Source: Orientallactaga sibirica
Taxonomy: Eukaryota > Chordata > Mammalia > Rodentia > Dipodidae
Direction of reading: 5' to 3'
NCBI GenBank assembly: GCA_036365145.1
Contig: JAEOAD010001413.1
Coordinates: 2,072,501-2,136,500 of the forward strand
DNA length: 64,000 nt
Positions within the stretch are counted from its first letter, which is position 1; each line of letters starts with the position of its first letter. Under the pieces are notes generated by a model that was not told the DNA's origin, ran no database searches, and saw only the letters and a program-made list of their open reading frames with translations. Below are positions 34,400 through 46,121 of the stretch, one piece after another. The position numbers and the translations under genes were made by a program.

Positions 34400-34899
34400 A
34401 TGCACGCTCAAAAGAGTATGTGGGGCTGCTAATGGTCCCAGCACTGCCCCACCATCCTGGATCCCAAACCCTTCTTCATGGTTATCAGAGTCCCTTCTAG
34501 CTCCCAGGATCACACCTTCTCCATGTTCCTGAGACTAGGGATGGCAGTGGGTCTGGAATGGGGCACAAATGCTCCTGCCAACTCCAGTCTGTCCCTCTTG
34601 AACTAGAGGTACAAGAGGAAGCACATCTCCCAAAAGGGAAGTTAAGTTACCGATAAACACCCCCTCTTCCCCAGTCTTGAGCCGCCCCTCTCAAGTCCTC
34701 CCCATACAAACGCCACACCCACAGTCAACGTGAAACTTCCAACCCTTTGGAAACCTCACCCATCTCTCTTCCGGAGCCTCATCAGATTTTTCCCATCAAC
34801 ACAAGGCGTTTCCCCGCCCCCTCCGCACCCCGCAAACTCTGTCAACCCAAACAAAGACCTCGAATGCCCAAACAAGAAATGCAGGCCGGTTCACATCAC
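34098..34899. other. Slc12a9 5' intron: one B1-like SINE, CA repeat, unique sequence
   Basis: B1-like plus 34160-34320; CA repeat 34369-34397; 34400-34899 is unique and CpG-poor until the promoter. Confidence 0.7.
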
Positions 34900-35760
34900 G
34901 ACACTCAGGGCGCCTGAGGTCCTTCGCCCCCCGCCCCTCCACTCACCAGGTCCTGCCCACTTTCTCCAACAACTGGATGCCCGGAGGGGAGGAGGGGGAA
35001 CCAGGATCTGGCCTCTGATGGCCGGGCGCACCCTGCAGCTCGGTGCACGAGGGTGCTCACTCACCACCCCGAGCACTCAGCGGCTCCGGGGGTGAACCCC
35101 GAGCTCCCGTGGGGGCGCGGGGCTCGGCTACGCGCGGAAAGGGGCGCGCGGCCGGGAAAAAGCCGCGCGGCCGGGAAAAAGCCGGCGGCTACCGGGATGC
35201 CAGGCCTGGAGCCTGCCCCCCCCCACAGCAAAGCATCCCATTGGTCCAGACTCAGGACCCGCCCCGTAGGCGTGGCGAGATGGTGTCTTGCCCCCTCGCT
35301 CCCCCTGCAAGCTGCAGCTCCAACTCCACGTGCGCCCCGGGCATCCTGCAGATGCGCATCTCCAGCCGGGACGTGGTGCTCTCAGGACCCCCGGTGCTAA
35401 CAGACGCCCACCACGAGGACCTGATCTCCTCGGTCGGTCAGAGCTCGGAGGCGTCCCCACGAGGAGTTGCTACCTGGAAGGGGCGTGTGGTGACGGCGGA
35501 AGGTGGCCCTGGAGTGGGCGGGGCCTAGTCACCTGGCTCAGGTACCTCACCCGGAACGGTGACCCACCTCCATCGGCGTCTTCCGGAGTCGTACTTTTCC
35601 AGTCTCTCTCGGACGCCCGGTTCTGATCTCGCCCCTCATCCACAGAGGGGACCCTCCTCGCCACCTTCCTGCGCTCCTCGCTTCGGCCACCCGAGGGAGC
35701 CCTGAGCCCGAGGATTGGGCGCCCGGGAGCGCGAGAGACTCAGGTCCCGGACTTTCTGCA
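34900..35760 (-). promoter_or_regulatory. Slc12a9: CpG-rich promoter and probable non-coding first exon of Slc12a9
   Basis: Dense CpG, G+C-rich and SINE-free, about 0.9-1.7 kb upstream of the coding exon. Minus-strand donors G|GTGAGT occur with exon ends at 34947 and 35065; either could close a non-coding exon that splices to the acceptor at 34097. Start site not determinable. Includes a 19-bp tandem repeat at 35145-35182 and a GGGGCGGGGCC-like box near 35515. Confidence 0.6.
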
Positions 35761-38164
35761 TGGAAACTTGCCCTTGTGCCTCCAGGCTCTGTGATTCCGG
35801 CCTCCAGCGAAGATCATGGAATTTACCCCTGGGGCTTCCGTGTCAATATAAGTCCCATCCACAGCAACGTTAAATGGACTGAATGGATGAGGACCTGAGT
35901 TCGTATCCCCAGCACCCCGTAAATGTTTGTGGTTGTGTGGGTAAAACCGGGGAGTACAAGTGAGAAATCCTGGCTCAGTAAATAAGGTGGAATGTGATGA
36001 GGAAAGTACCGTATATCCACCTCTGGCCTCCCATAGCCAGGCACGCACCACACACAAATACAAAGGGGGAAAAAAGGGTCCAATGAGGGGCTGGAGAGAT
36101 GGCTCAGCGGTTAAGGCGCTTGCCTGCAAATCCTAACGACCTGAGTTCAACTCTCCAATACCAACGTGAAGCCAGATGCACAGAGTGGGCATGCATCCCT
36201 ATATGTCTTTCTTCTATCCCTGTCTGCTTATCTACATGTATATAGATATATTTGGTTTTTCGAGGTAGGGTTTCACTCTGGTCCAGGCTCACCTGGAATT
36301 CACTCTGTATTCGGAGGGTGGCCTCGAACTCAAGACGATCCTCCTACCTCTGCTTTCTGAGTGCTGGGATTAAAGGCGTGTGCCATCATGCCCAGCAAAT
36401 AAATATATTTTTTAGAGCCGGGCATGGTGGTGCACGCCTTTAATCCCAGTACTTGGGGGGCAGAGGTAGGAGGATCGCCATGAGTTCGAGGCCACCCTGA
36501 GACTACATAGTTAATTCCAGGTCAGCCTGGACCAGAGTGAAACCCTACCTCGAAAAACCAAAAAAAAAAAAAAAAATTAAAAATTAAAAAAAGGCAAAGA
36601 GCTGGGCGTGGTGGCACACACTTTTAATCCCAGCATTCGCACCTACATAAACCATAGCTGGGCTTCGTGGTCATATCTGTAATCTCAGCACCTGGGAGGT
36701 TTAGACAGTAGGGTTGCCTCAAGTACAAAGCCACTTTGGGCTAGGTAGCGAAACTCTCTCAAAAAGGAGGGGAATGGGGAGATGGCTCAGTGGTTAAAGG
36801 CACTTGTTCAGCAAGCTCGCCAACTGGAGTTCAGTTCAGACCCACATGAGCCAGATGCACCAGGTGGCACATGCATCTGGAGTTCATCTGCAGTGGCTGG
36901 AGGCCCTAGCATAGCCATTCATATCCTCTCTCTCCTCTCTCTGTCTCCCTCTTTCTCTCTCCCTCTTTCTCTCTCTCTCAAATAAGTGAGATATAGATAT
37001 ATATGGCCAGGCATGGTGGCACACGCCTTTAATCCCAGCACTAGGGAGGCAGAGGTAGGAGGATCACTGTGAATTCAAGGCCACCCTGAGACTACATAGT
37101 GAACTCCAGGTCAACCTGGACTGGAGTGAAACCCTACCTGAAAAACAAACAAATATATATATATATGGCCTTGCATTGTGGTGCACGCTTTTAATCCCAG
37201 CACTCAGGAGACACAGGCAGGAACACCGTGAGTTCAAGGCCACCCTGAGACTAATTCCAGGTCAGCCTGAGCTAGTGAGACCCTACCTCAAGCAGAAAGA
37301 GATAGGAGACACAGAGAGAAGTGAGCATGCCAGGGCCTCTAGCCACTGCAAACTAACTCCAGATGCATGTACCACTTTGTGCATCTGGCTTCACCAGGCT
37401 TTGCAAGCAAATGCTTTTGACTGATGAGTCCCCAGCCCAAGACGGTTTATAAAAGAAGAGGAGGAGGAAAGGGAAAAGGAGGAGGAGAAATAAACCCTCT
37501 AGCTTCACTAGATTTTTTTTTTATTTCATTTATTTTTGGAGAGAGACACAGAGAGAGACAGACAGAGAGGGAGACAGAGATGGGCGCGACAGCAGTCTCT
37601 CAGCTGCTGTGAACGAAATCCAGGGGTGTGCGCCCCCTTGTGGTCAAGTGCAGCATTGCGCCCTTGCGTCACTTTGCATCTGGCTAAACGTGGGACCTGG
37701 AGATTGGAACCAGGTTCTTATGCTTAACAGGCAGGTGTCTTAACCGCTAAGCCATCTCTCCAGCCCACTAGTTTTTTATTTTTATATTTCGGTTTTTCGA
37801 GGTATGGTCTCACTCTAGCCCAGGCTGACCTGGAATTCACTATGTAGTCTCAGGGTGGCCTTGAACTCACGAATATCCTCCTACCTCTGCCTCCCGAGTG
37901 CTGGGATTAAAGGCGTGCAAAACTACCACGTCCGGCTCCAGCTTCACTCGTTCTTAATTGACTTAGCAATCACTACCTTTGGAGGTCATGCACTTTAGCA
38001 ATCCATGATTAGAAGGTAACACCTCTGCTGTGTGGGTTATGAAAAGGGTTACCTAGGTTACTTCACAGGGATGTAAATTCTGCTTGCACTAAAAAAGCCT
38101 GACTCTTCCCATGAACCAGCAAAGTCTTATGGGTGGCTGAAGCAGGATTAGACTGCTTGACATC

Positions 38165-38250
38165 TGGGTGCTGAGGATGTGGCTCAGTGGTTAGAAGTGC
38201 TTGCTTAGCATGCATGAAGCACTGGGCTCCATCCCCAGCACCACATGATG
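38165..38250 (+). mobile_element. ID-like SINE
   Basis: GGTGCTGAGGATGTGGCTCA, then GTGGTTAGAAGTGCTTGCTT, and GGGCTCCATCCCCAGCACCA: A- and B-box bearing ID core with no anticodon-stem integrity expected of a tRNA gene. Confidence 0.75.
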
Positions 38251-39724
38251 GGTGTGGTGACATACACCGGTAATCCCAGCATTCGGGAGGTGGAGGCAGG
38301 GGGATCAGAAGTTCAAGGTCATCCTTGGCTACATAGGGTATTGAGGCCAGCTTGTGCTACTTGATATCCTATATCTCAAAAAAGCCGGAGAGGGCTGGAG
38401 AGATGGCTTAGCAGTTAAGGTGTTTACCTATGAAGCCTAAGGACCCAGGTTTGATTCCCCAGTACCCATGTAAGCCAGATGCACAAGGTGGCTCATGAGT
38501 CTGGACTTCCTTTGCAGCGTTAGAAGCCCTGATGTTCCCATTATTTATCCTTCCTCTCTCTCTTTCTCTCTCTCTCTGCCTCTTTCTCACTCTCTCTCTC
38601 AAATAAATAAAATAAAATAAAATAAAATAAAATAAAATAAAATAAAATAAAATAAAATATATTTAAGGGCTGGAGAGATGGCTTAGTGGTTAAACGCTTG
38701 CCTGTGAAGCCTAAGGACTCAGTTCAAGGCTCAATTCTCCAGGACCCATGTAAGCCAGATGCACAAGGGGGTGCATGCATCTGGAGTTCATTTGCAGTGG
38801 CTGAAGGCCCTGGTGCACCCATTCTCTCTCTTTCTACCTGCCCATTTCTGTATCTCTCTTTTTTTTCTCTCTCTCTCGCAAATAAATAAATAAATAATAA
38901 AACATTTAAAAAATATTTTTAAAAGTCAGACATGTACCATATATATATTGGCCTGGCATGGTGGTGCACACCTTTAATCCCAGCACTTGAGAGGCAGAGA
39001 TAGGAGGATCACTGTCTGTTCAAAGGCCACCCTGAGACTACATAGCAAATTCCAGGTCAGCCTGGGCTACAGTGAGACCCTACCTCAAAAAAGCAAAAAA
39101 AAAAAAAAAAAAAAAAAAAAATGGGCTGGGGGCCTGGAGAGAAATGACTTAGCAGTTAAGGCACATGTCTGCAAAGCCTAAGGACCCTGGTTCGATTCTC
39201 CAGGTCCCACATAAACCAGATGCACCAGGGGGCACACGTGTCTGGAGTTCATCTGCAGGGTCTGGCGCACCCATTCTCTCTCTCCCTCTCTCTCTCTTTC
39301 CCTCCTCTCTGTCGCTAATAAATAAATAAATAAAAATAAAATCTTTAAAAAAAAAAAGACCCTCCCTGGAAAAAACAAAAATAAAGGGGGGGATCTCCAA
39401 CAAAGTCATTCTTCCTCTTTATCAGTATATTTTCCTCCCTCATTACTCTGACAACTCTATCCTCCTGGAGTGGAGAAACTCTTTTTTTTTTTTTTTTTGG
39501 TTTTTCGAGGTAGGGTCTCACTCTGGCCCAGGCTGACCTGGAATTCACTATGCAATCTCAGGGTGGCCTTGAACTCATGGCGATCCCCTACCTCTGCCTC
39601 CCAAGTGCTGGGATTAAAGGCATGCACCACCACGCCCGGCTCTTTTTTTTTTTTAATTTTTAATTTTTTAAGTTTTATTTATTGAGTCAGAGAGAGTGAG
39701 AGAGAGACACAAAGAATGGGGCAC

Positions 39725-39847
39725 TTTTTGTATGTAAGTATAAAAGTCAATAAAAAACAATAATTAAAAAAATAAAAATAAAAATAAATCAGGTGGGTTT
39801 TTTTTGTATGTAAGTATAAAAGTCAATAAAAAACAATAATTTAAAAA
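39725..39847 (+). mobile_element. Short dimeric insertion with target-site duplication inside a DIP-like SINE
   Basis: AAAGAATGGGGCAC (39711-39724) and AAAGAATGGGCAC (39848-39860) flank 123 bases not seen elsewhere in the window. The insert holds two copies, 76 bases apart, of a unit TTTTTGTATGTAAGTATAAA continuing AGTCAATAAAAAACAATAAT, each followed by A-rich sequence. Source unknown; probably L1-mobilised. Confidence 0.6.
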
Positions 39848-40834
39848 AAAGAATGGGCACGACAGGGCCTCTAGCCACTGCAAACGAACTTCAGAAGCAT
39901 GCACCACCTTGTGCAGGTGGCTTATGTGGGTTCTGGGCAATCGAACCAGGGTCCTTTGGCTATGCAGGCAAACGCCTTACCCATTAAGCCATCTCTCCAG
40001 GCCGAGGAACTCATTAATGAGCAAAGCTCCCCCTTCTTCCATTCTGTGGTCACTGCACAAAGCCTTCCTTTCTCCCCAACACTCATCTCTCAGGTATTCC
40101 TGTAGGATGAGCATCCAAGACCTGGATTCAGTAATAAACCACCTACTGGCGTCTCTATTCAGACATTCAGACATCAGATGAGCAGCTCAGACATAACGTT
40201 GAGGTTATGCTTGATTTTGTTACTGTTGCTATTTGCAGGGTTGTTTTTTTGTTTTTGTTTTTTTTTTTTTTTTTGGTTTTTCGAGGTACAGTCACTCTAG
40301 CACAGGCTGATCTGTGGTCTCAGGGTGGCCTCCAACTCATGGCGATCCTCCTACTTCTGCCTCCTGAGTGCTGGGATTAAAGGCGTGGGTCACCACTCCC
40401 GGCTTGTTTGCGTTTTTCATATAGGGTTGCCCTATGTATTATTTGCTGTCCTCGTTACATAGCCCAGGCTGGCCTGAAATTTGCAGTGAATCTCTTGTCT
40501 GTTTCCCAAGTACTGAGTTTGCAGGTGTGTGTCACCACACCTGACTTTACATTTGAATGCTCTCTGTCATTCCCACAACCAGCAGGACTTTGTCATTGTA
40601 TTCTTTCTTTCTTTCCTTCTTTTTTATTTCTTTCTTTCTTTATTTATTTTTGGTTTATCAAGGTAGGGTCTTTCTCTAGTCTGGGTTGACCTGGAATTCA
40701 CTATGTGTAGTCTCAGGGTGGCCTTGAACTCACAGCAATCTTCCTACCTCTGCCTCACAAATGCTGGGATTAAAGGCATGCACCACCACACTCAGCTTTT
40801 CTTTTCTTTTCTTTTCTTTTCATTTTCTTTATTT

Positions 40835-40878
<44 letters not shown>

Positions 40879-41253
40879 TTTAGTTTTTCGAGGTAGGGTC
40901 TCACTCTGGCTCAGGCTGACCTGGAATTCACTACGTAGTCTCAGGGTGGCCTCGAACTCTCGACGATCCTCCTACCTCTGCCTCCCGAGTGCTGGCATTA
41001 AAGGCGTGCGCCACCACGCCTGGCTTAATTTTTCTTTCTTTTTTTTTGTTTTGGTTTTTCAAGGTAGGGTTTCACTCTGGCCCAGGCTGACCTGGAATTC
41101 ACTATGTAGTCTCAGGGTGGTCTTGAACTCACGGTGATCCTCCTACCTCTGCCTCCCAAGTGCTGGGATTAAAGGCATGCGCCACCATGCCCAGCTCCCT
41201 CCCTCCTTCCGCCCCTCCCACCCTCCATTCTTTTCTTCTTTTCTTTCTTTCTC

Positions 41254-41289
<36 letters not shown>

Positions 41290-41469
41290 TTTTCTTTCAT
41301 TATTTAGTTATTTATTCTGAGGTAGGGTTGCACTCTAACCCAGGCTGACCTGAAACTCACTCTATAGTCCCAAACTGGCTTTGAACTCACAGCCATCCTC
41401 CTTACCTCCGCCTCCTGAGTGCTGAGATTAAAGGCATGCATCACCATGCCCAGTATTTTGCCTCTACTT

Positions 41470-42123
41470 TCAAAATATGTCTAAGATCCAACACATCCCA
41501 CCCTAGTCCAAGTCCCAGTATCTCTTCCCTACATTATTTCAATAACCCCCACGCTGGCATTCCTGCTTCTGACCTTGAACCTACTTAAATGTCTGCCCTC
41601 AACAGAACAGTTACAGTGATGTTATCAAAGCAATTATCAGGGTTGGGAAGATGGCTTAGCAGTTCAAGGTGCTTGCTTATAAACCTGCCTGTCCAAGTTC
41701 AACTCCCCAGCACCTATATAAACCCTGATGCAAAATAGCATACAAGTCTGTGATCCCAGCACACCTATGACAACTGGAGCAGAAACAGGAGAACCTGGAA
41801 GTCCTCACATAATGTGGCAAGAACAACTCCAAGGAAGGCCTTTTCTCAAGCAAAGTGAAAGAAAAGGAAAAACTCCTTAAGGTTGTCCTCTCACCATGGC
41901 ACACTCATGCCCATACCTGCACATACAGAGGCGCACACACACGCAATTTTAAGAAAAGCATAGACCACCGGGTGTGGTGGCACACACCTTTAATCCCAGC
42001 ACTCGGGAGGCAGAGGCAGGAGCATTGTTGTGAGTCTAAGGCCAGCCTGAGACTATACAGTGAATTCCAGATCAGCCTGGGCTAGAGTGAGACCTTACCT
42101 CAAAAATAAGAAAGAAAGAAACA

Positions 42124-42187
<64 letters not shown>

Positions 42188-42950
42188 GGGAAGGAGAGAG
42201 GGAGGGAGGAAGAAAGGAAGGAAGGAAGGAAGGAAGGAAGGAAGGAAGGAAGGAAGGAAAAAAAAGCTGGACTTGGTGGTGCACACCTTTAATCCCAGCA
42301 CTCAAAGGCAGAGGCAGGAGGATTGCCTTGAGTTCAAGGCCAGCCTGGGACTACATAGTGAATTCCAGGTCAGCCTAAGGTAGTGCGAGACCCTATCTCG
42401 AAAAACCGAAACAAAAAAATAAATTAAAGAAATTAAATAAAAAGAAAGACAAAAAAAAAAAAAAAAAAAAAAAGGCAAGCATCAACTTAAATGTCTTCTT
42501 TTTCTCTATCCAAAACTTTCCCATGGCATCCTCAAAGTAAAAGCCAAATGCCCTTCCTGTCAACAGGGTGGCATGACTCACCAACTCCCTTTCCTAGTCC
42601 GTGCCTGCTGCCTTGGCATAAGTATTAATAGTGTTTCCTGTTCAAACACCTCTGAGAACTCTCTATATAATATAGAATACCTTATCCATAAAGTCCTACA
42701 TGCAACTCACCCCCAAATCCCTCCCTTCCTCATCTCCTGCTCATGCCCCACAACCGCCCCTGGGCTGATCTTCTCACAAACCCACAGGTCTGTGTGTGGC
42801 TCACAAGACCTGATGAAATTCCTTTAGCTCTCCTGAACTCAAATATTCCAGACAATCCCTTTTAAAACAACCATACAGGCAGCTGCTTGCAGATTTCACT
42901 GCCCAGTTTTCTAACTCAGTTTAAGTATAGCCTTCTTTCCCCCTTTCTAT
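41470..42950 (+). mobile_element. L2-type ancient LINE relic, split by younger insertions
   Basis: Two pieces resembling L2 3' sequence: 41470-41640 (AACTTACAGTGATG-type segment) and 42480-42950 (CCCATGGCATCCTCAAAGTA, AAAGCCAAATGCCC). Between them lie a B2-like and two B1-like SINEs and GAAA/GGAA repeats (41640-42475). Confidence 0.45.
42105..42258. repeat. GAAA/GGAA microsatellite
   Basis: About 20 GAAA units then about 12 GGAA units, a purine-only strand over 150 bases, arising in the A-tail of a B1-like SINE. Confidence 0.95.
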
Positions 42951-43016
42951 CTCTTCTTCCCATGCCAGCCCAAATCCTAAGAATGTTTGCCCTGGCACTC
43001 TGGGCTTTCTCACTGT

Positions 43017-43102
43017 GGAAGGAAGGAAGGAAGGAAGGAAGGAAGGAAGGAAGGGAGGGAGGGAGGGAGGGAGGGAGGGAGGGAGGGAGGGAGGGAGGGA
43101 GA
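43017..43102. repeat. GGAA then GGGA microsatellite
   Basis: Eight or nine GGAA units followed by about twelve GGGA units; purine-only plus strand. Confidence 0.95.
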
Positions 43103-43269
43103 AATTTGAACCACACAGGCTATGGATATAGAAGTCTTGGGTTCAATCTCCACTACACAAGAGGGGGGGGGGAGAGAGAAAAAGATAAATTGAACCACAT
43201 TTTCCTCCTCCATTAGATATTTCATATATATGTGCTGGGGCTACAGGAGCTCTTGTTTTGCGGAGTTGT

Positions 43270-43412
43270 GGGTAGTCAGCCAATATATATAAATAATATA
43301 TATAATAAGTACAATTATCATTTATTATAATTATTTATTATTTATTTTAATAATTGATATTATAAATAATAAATATAATATATATATATTGTGTATATAT
43401 ATATAAAATCTT
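43270..43412. repeat. AT-rich low-complexity tract
   Basis: About 140 bases almost without G or C, with TATATA runs and several short inverted repeats. Confidence 0.9.
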
Positions 43413-43474
43413 AATCCCAGACTTAGGAGACAGATAGGGGACTTTTTAAAAAATTTATTTATTATTTTTTATTT

Positions 43475-43733
43475 TATTTTATTTTTTTTAGAGAGAGAGA
43501 GACAGAGAGGGAGAGGGAGGCAGATAGAGATGGGTGCGCCAGCAGTGTCTCACTGCTGCGAACGAAATCCAGATGCGCGCGCCCCCTTGTGGTCAAGTGC
43601 GGCATTGCGCCCTTGCATCACTTTGCATCTGGCTAAACGTGGGACCTGGAGATTCGAACCGCTGGAGATTGCAACCAGCGTTCTTAGGCTTAGCAGGCAG
43701 GCGCCTTAGCTGCTAAGCCATCTCTCCAGCCCT
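43475..43733 (-). mobile_element. DIP-like SINE, long subfamily with doubled GGTTCCAATCTCCAG and CTCF-type motif
   Basis: The minus strand reads AGGGCTGGAGAGATGGCTTA through a doubled segment to CCACAAGGGGGCGC (43592-43579) and an A/T-rich tail. Other members: 5897-6198, 15653-15935, 18604-18850, 22640-22890; reverse copies 29018-29275 and 37515-37765 (the latter with the single segment). Confidence 0.75.
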
Positions 43734-44409
43734 AAATTTATTTATTAGAAACACACACAGAGAGAGAATGGTTGCACCAAGGCCTCTAGCCACTGCAAAC
43801 GAACTCCAGATTCATGTGCCACCCGTGTAGCTGGCTTACGTGGTACCCGGAGAATTGAACCTGAGTCCTTAGGCTTCACAGGCAAGTGCCTTAGCCATTA
43901 AGCCATCTTTCCAGCCCAGGAGACAGAGATGGGAGGATTGCCATGAATTTGAAGCCAGCCTGGGACTACAGAGTGAGTTCCAGGTCATGAGCAGGAGAGA
44001 TTTGGGGGTGAGGTGCAGTGTAAGTGTAGTGGACTAGAGTGAGAACCTTAAAACAACAACAACACAATGCTGTGGTTGGGCGTGGTGACGCACACCTTGA
44101 ATCCCAGCACTTGGGAGGCAGAGGTAGGAGCACTGCCATGAGTTCGAGGCCATTCTGAGATCCTGAGACTACAGAGTGATTTCCAGGTCAGCCTGGCCTA
44201 GAGACACTACCTCAAACCCTCCCCCCCCCCAAAAAAAATCTATATAGCCCCAGCACTTGGAGCAATTCCTGACTTTTCAACACCTTTCATTTTCCCATTT
44301 GTGGTGGCTTACACCGGTAGTCCCAGCATTCAGGAGGCTGAGGCAGGAGGATGATAGGTTCGGGAGCAGTCTGGGCTACACAGCAAGTCTCGTCTCAAAT
44401 CAACAAACA

Positions 44410-46065
44410 AAACTGTAGAAACCTCCCAGCTGACAGCCTGGGGTGGGCAGAGGCCTGGCGGGGAGATGTGTGTGTGGGGGGGGGGCTACTGCTCACGTGC
44501 CTGCACTGGCCCCTCCCCTACTTGCAGGGAAGGGAATATGGCGGCACCCAGGGTGGCTTCACAAAAAGGGCAACCAACGAGAGGACGCTGGTCTGCCAGA
44601 GCGTCCACGCCCGGTTCCTTTTTTTTTTTTTTTTTTTTTTTCTCCTGCGGTTGTGTCCTGGGAAGGCGCGAATTCTAGGTCTACGTGCTGGTTCTTCTCT
44701 ACAGCAATTTTTAAAGGAAAAAAAAAAACCCAAAACAGATAAGCCTCGGAGACCGCTTCGTCTGACCTGCTTGCCACATTCCCAGGATCCGAGGCTGTAG
44801 GAGGAACTGGTGACACTCTAAGTATCTATCTGGGTTTTTCTTGGTCACCGAACTCCTTGCCAGCCAGTTACAGGTGACCTCGCGTTGTCACTCCAGCCTC
44901 CCGTCTTTGGGATCCTTTTTCCCAAACACGTGCACACAATCCGTGCTCCCTTGGGAGGGTCAGGCCTCCAATATTAAATTCCTGATCTCCCCAATCCAAC
45001 CTCCTTCCTATTCCCGCCTTGAGGTAGTCTGGTGACTCTGCCCACCCCCACCCCCCAGGTCCCTGGGGCAGATGAGCCCTTGGCCACCGCCCCTCCAATT
45101 TCCTGCAGACCCAGCAAACAAAAGGCTCAGGGGGAAGAGAGGCGAGGCTGAGCAGGGCGCCCTTCCTGCTGGAACAGCTGATGAGGCAAAACTGCCCAGG
45201 AGGGAGCCGAGGGGAAGGATGGACATTCCAAGGTTTCTCCAAGGCACTGGGAAGCAAGACTCCCCAATCGTGGGCAGGGCAGGCATCCTGGGAACCGGAT
45301 TGGAGAGGGCTCCGGAGGGACAACCTGGCTTTGCCAGGTCCTGCTACCCTTGAGGGGGTGATGTCAACCTTAGGGAATGGAGGGGGTGGGGGAGCGCTGG
45401 GGTTCAGGTGTGCTTTTCGGCCCCCAAGTGGGAATAGTGGGGGCTGGGAGAAGCCCGAAGCCCTGCGTCATGTCCTCTAGGACCCAAGCCTACCTCCCCC
45501 CTGGCCCGACCTGCTACCCTTAGTGGTGGTTCCACCCAAGCCTGGCTTCCTGCTCCTCCCCTAGCACAGATCTTTCCTTGCCAATTTCCACTAGCCAACC
45601 TAGGGTCTTCTGGCCATTCCTGGACTCTGGTAGTCAAGTCCCCAGTCACAGATACTCTTAGTCCCATCTAATGTCAGTCTGCTGCTTGCCCCCGCCCCCG
45701 TTCCCATCAGAAACACAATGGTAAGGGAAGGGTCAAGTACAGTGAGTGATGGTGGGGGGGTGTTGGCATGTGTGGGGGGGGCTTGGCCTCATATCCTGTC
45801 AGGCTGCCAGGGGAAGAGAGGAAACAAAAGACTTCCCCCTACAGGGACAATGAGCCTACCACTAACTCTCCTCCACCCTCCCATGTTCCCACCTTCCTCC
45901 TCCCCCTCCCCTTAGCTCTGGTCCCCAGCCCCTTAGCCTCCTCTTGTCCACCTCTGTACCCTCGCCTAGCCCTGACCCTGGCAGAAAGCACTGCCCTGGG
46001 CCTTTCCCACGTTTTTCTACAAATGCTCACTTCCACTCCTGGCTGGTTCTCTTCTCTCAGCCACC
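44410..46065. other. SINE-free unique island in the intergenic region
   Basis: About 1.65 kb without any SINE except a T run at 44619-44641. Contains AATATGGCGGC (YY1-like) at 44535-44545, AGATAAG (GATA-like) at 44737-44743 and a CAGCTG E-box near 45175. Short open frames exist on both strands, but none resembles a known protein. Possible enhancer or non-coding promoter; function unproven. Confidence 0.5.
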
Positions 46066-46070
46066 TGCTT

Positions 46071-46072
<2 letters not shown>

Positions 46073-46119
<47 letters not shown>
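46073..46119. repeat. CT dinucleotide repeat
   Basis: About 23 CT units at the border of the SINE-free island. Confidence 0.95.

Positions 46120-46121
<2 letters not shown>

Larger units (their letters stand above)
35761..44409. repeat. Intergenic SINE and microsatellite region, Slc12a9 side
   Basis: B1-like minus 36251-36398, 37785-37938, 39485-39643, 40258-40405, 40650-40795, 40881-41027, 41050-41197, 41316-41455. B1-like plus 36416-36575, 37005-37150, 37165-37290, 38250-38385, 38950-39120, 41967-42100, 42265-42410, 44075-44215. DIP-like plus 36088-36180, 36772-36985, 38394-38600, 38668-38895, 39125-39340; DIP-like minus 37290-37440, 37515-37765, 39655-40001, 43475-43733, 43735-43918. ID-like plus 38165-38250. 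B2-like plus 41640-41940. Mainly unique: 35761-36085, 37939-38160, 40002-40240, 43100-43270. Borders approximate. Confidence 0.7.

Noticed and set aside
34730..35664. Several open frames near the Slc12a9 promoter
   Set aside because: CpG-rich sequence lacks stop codons by chance; arginine/proline/glycine-rich translations without similarity.
38165..38250. tRNA gene
   Set aside because: A- and B-box-like segments belong to an ID SINE; no cloverleaf can be formed with proper stems.
40408..41348. Open frames in CTTT-rich sequence
   Set aside because: Translations are B1-derived (repeated [14 protein letters not shown] strings) and serine/phenylalanine runs from microsatellites.
44351..45480. 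Open frames within the SINE-free island
   Set aside because: Overlapping frames on both strands, no conserved motif seen; treated as non-coding.
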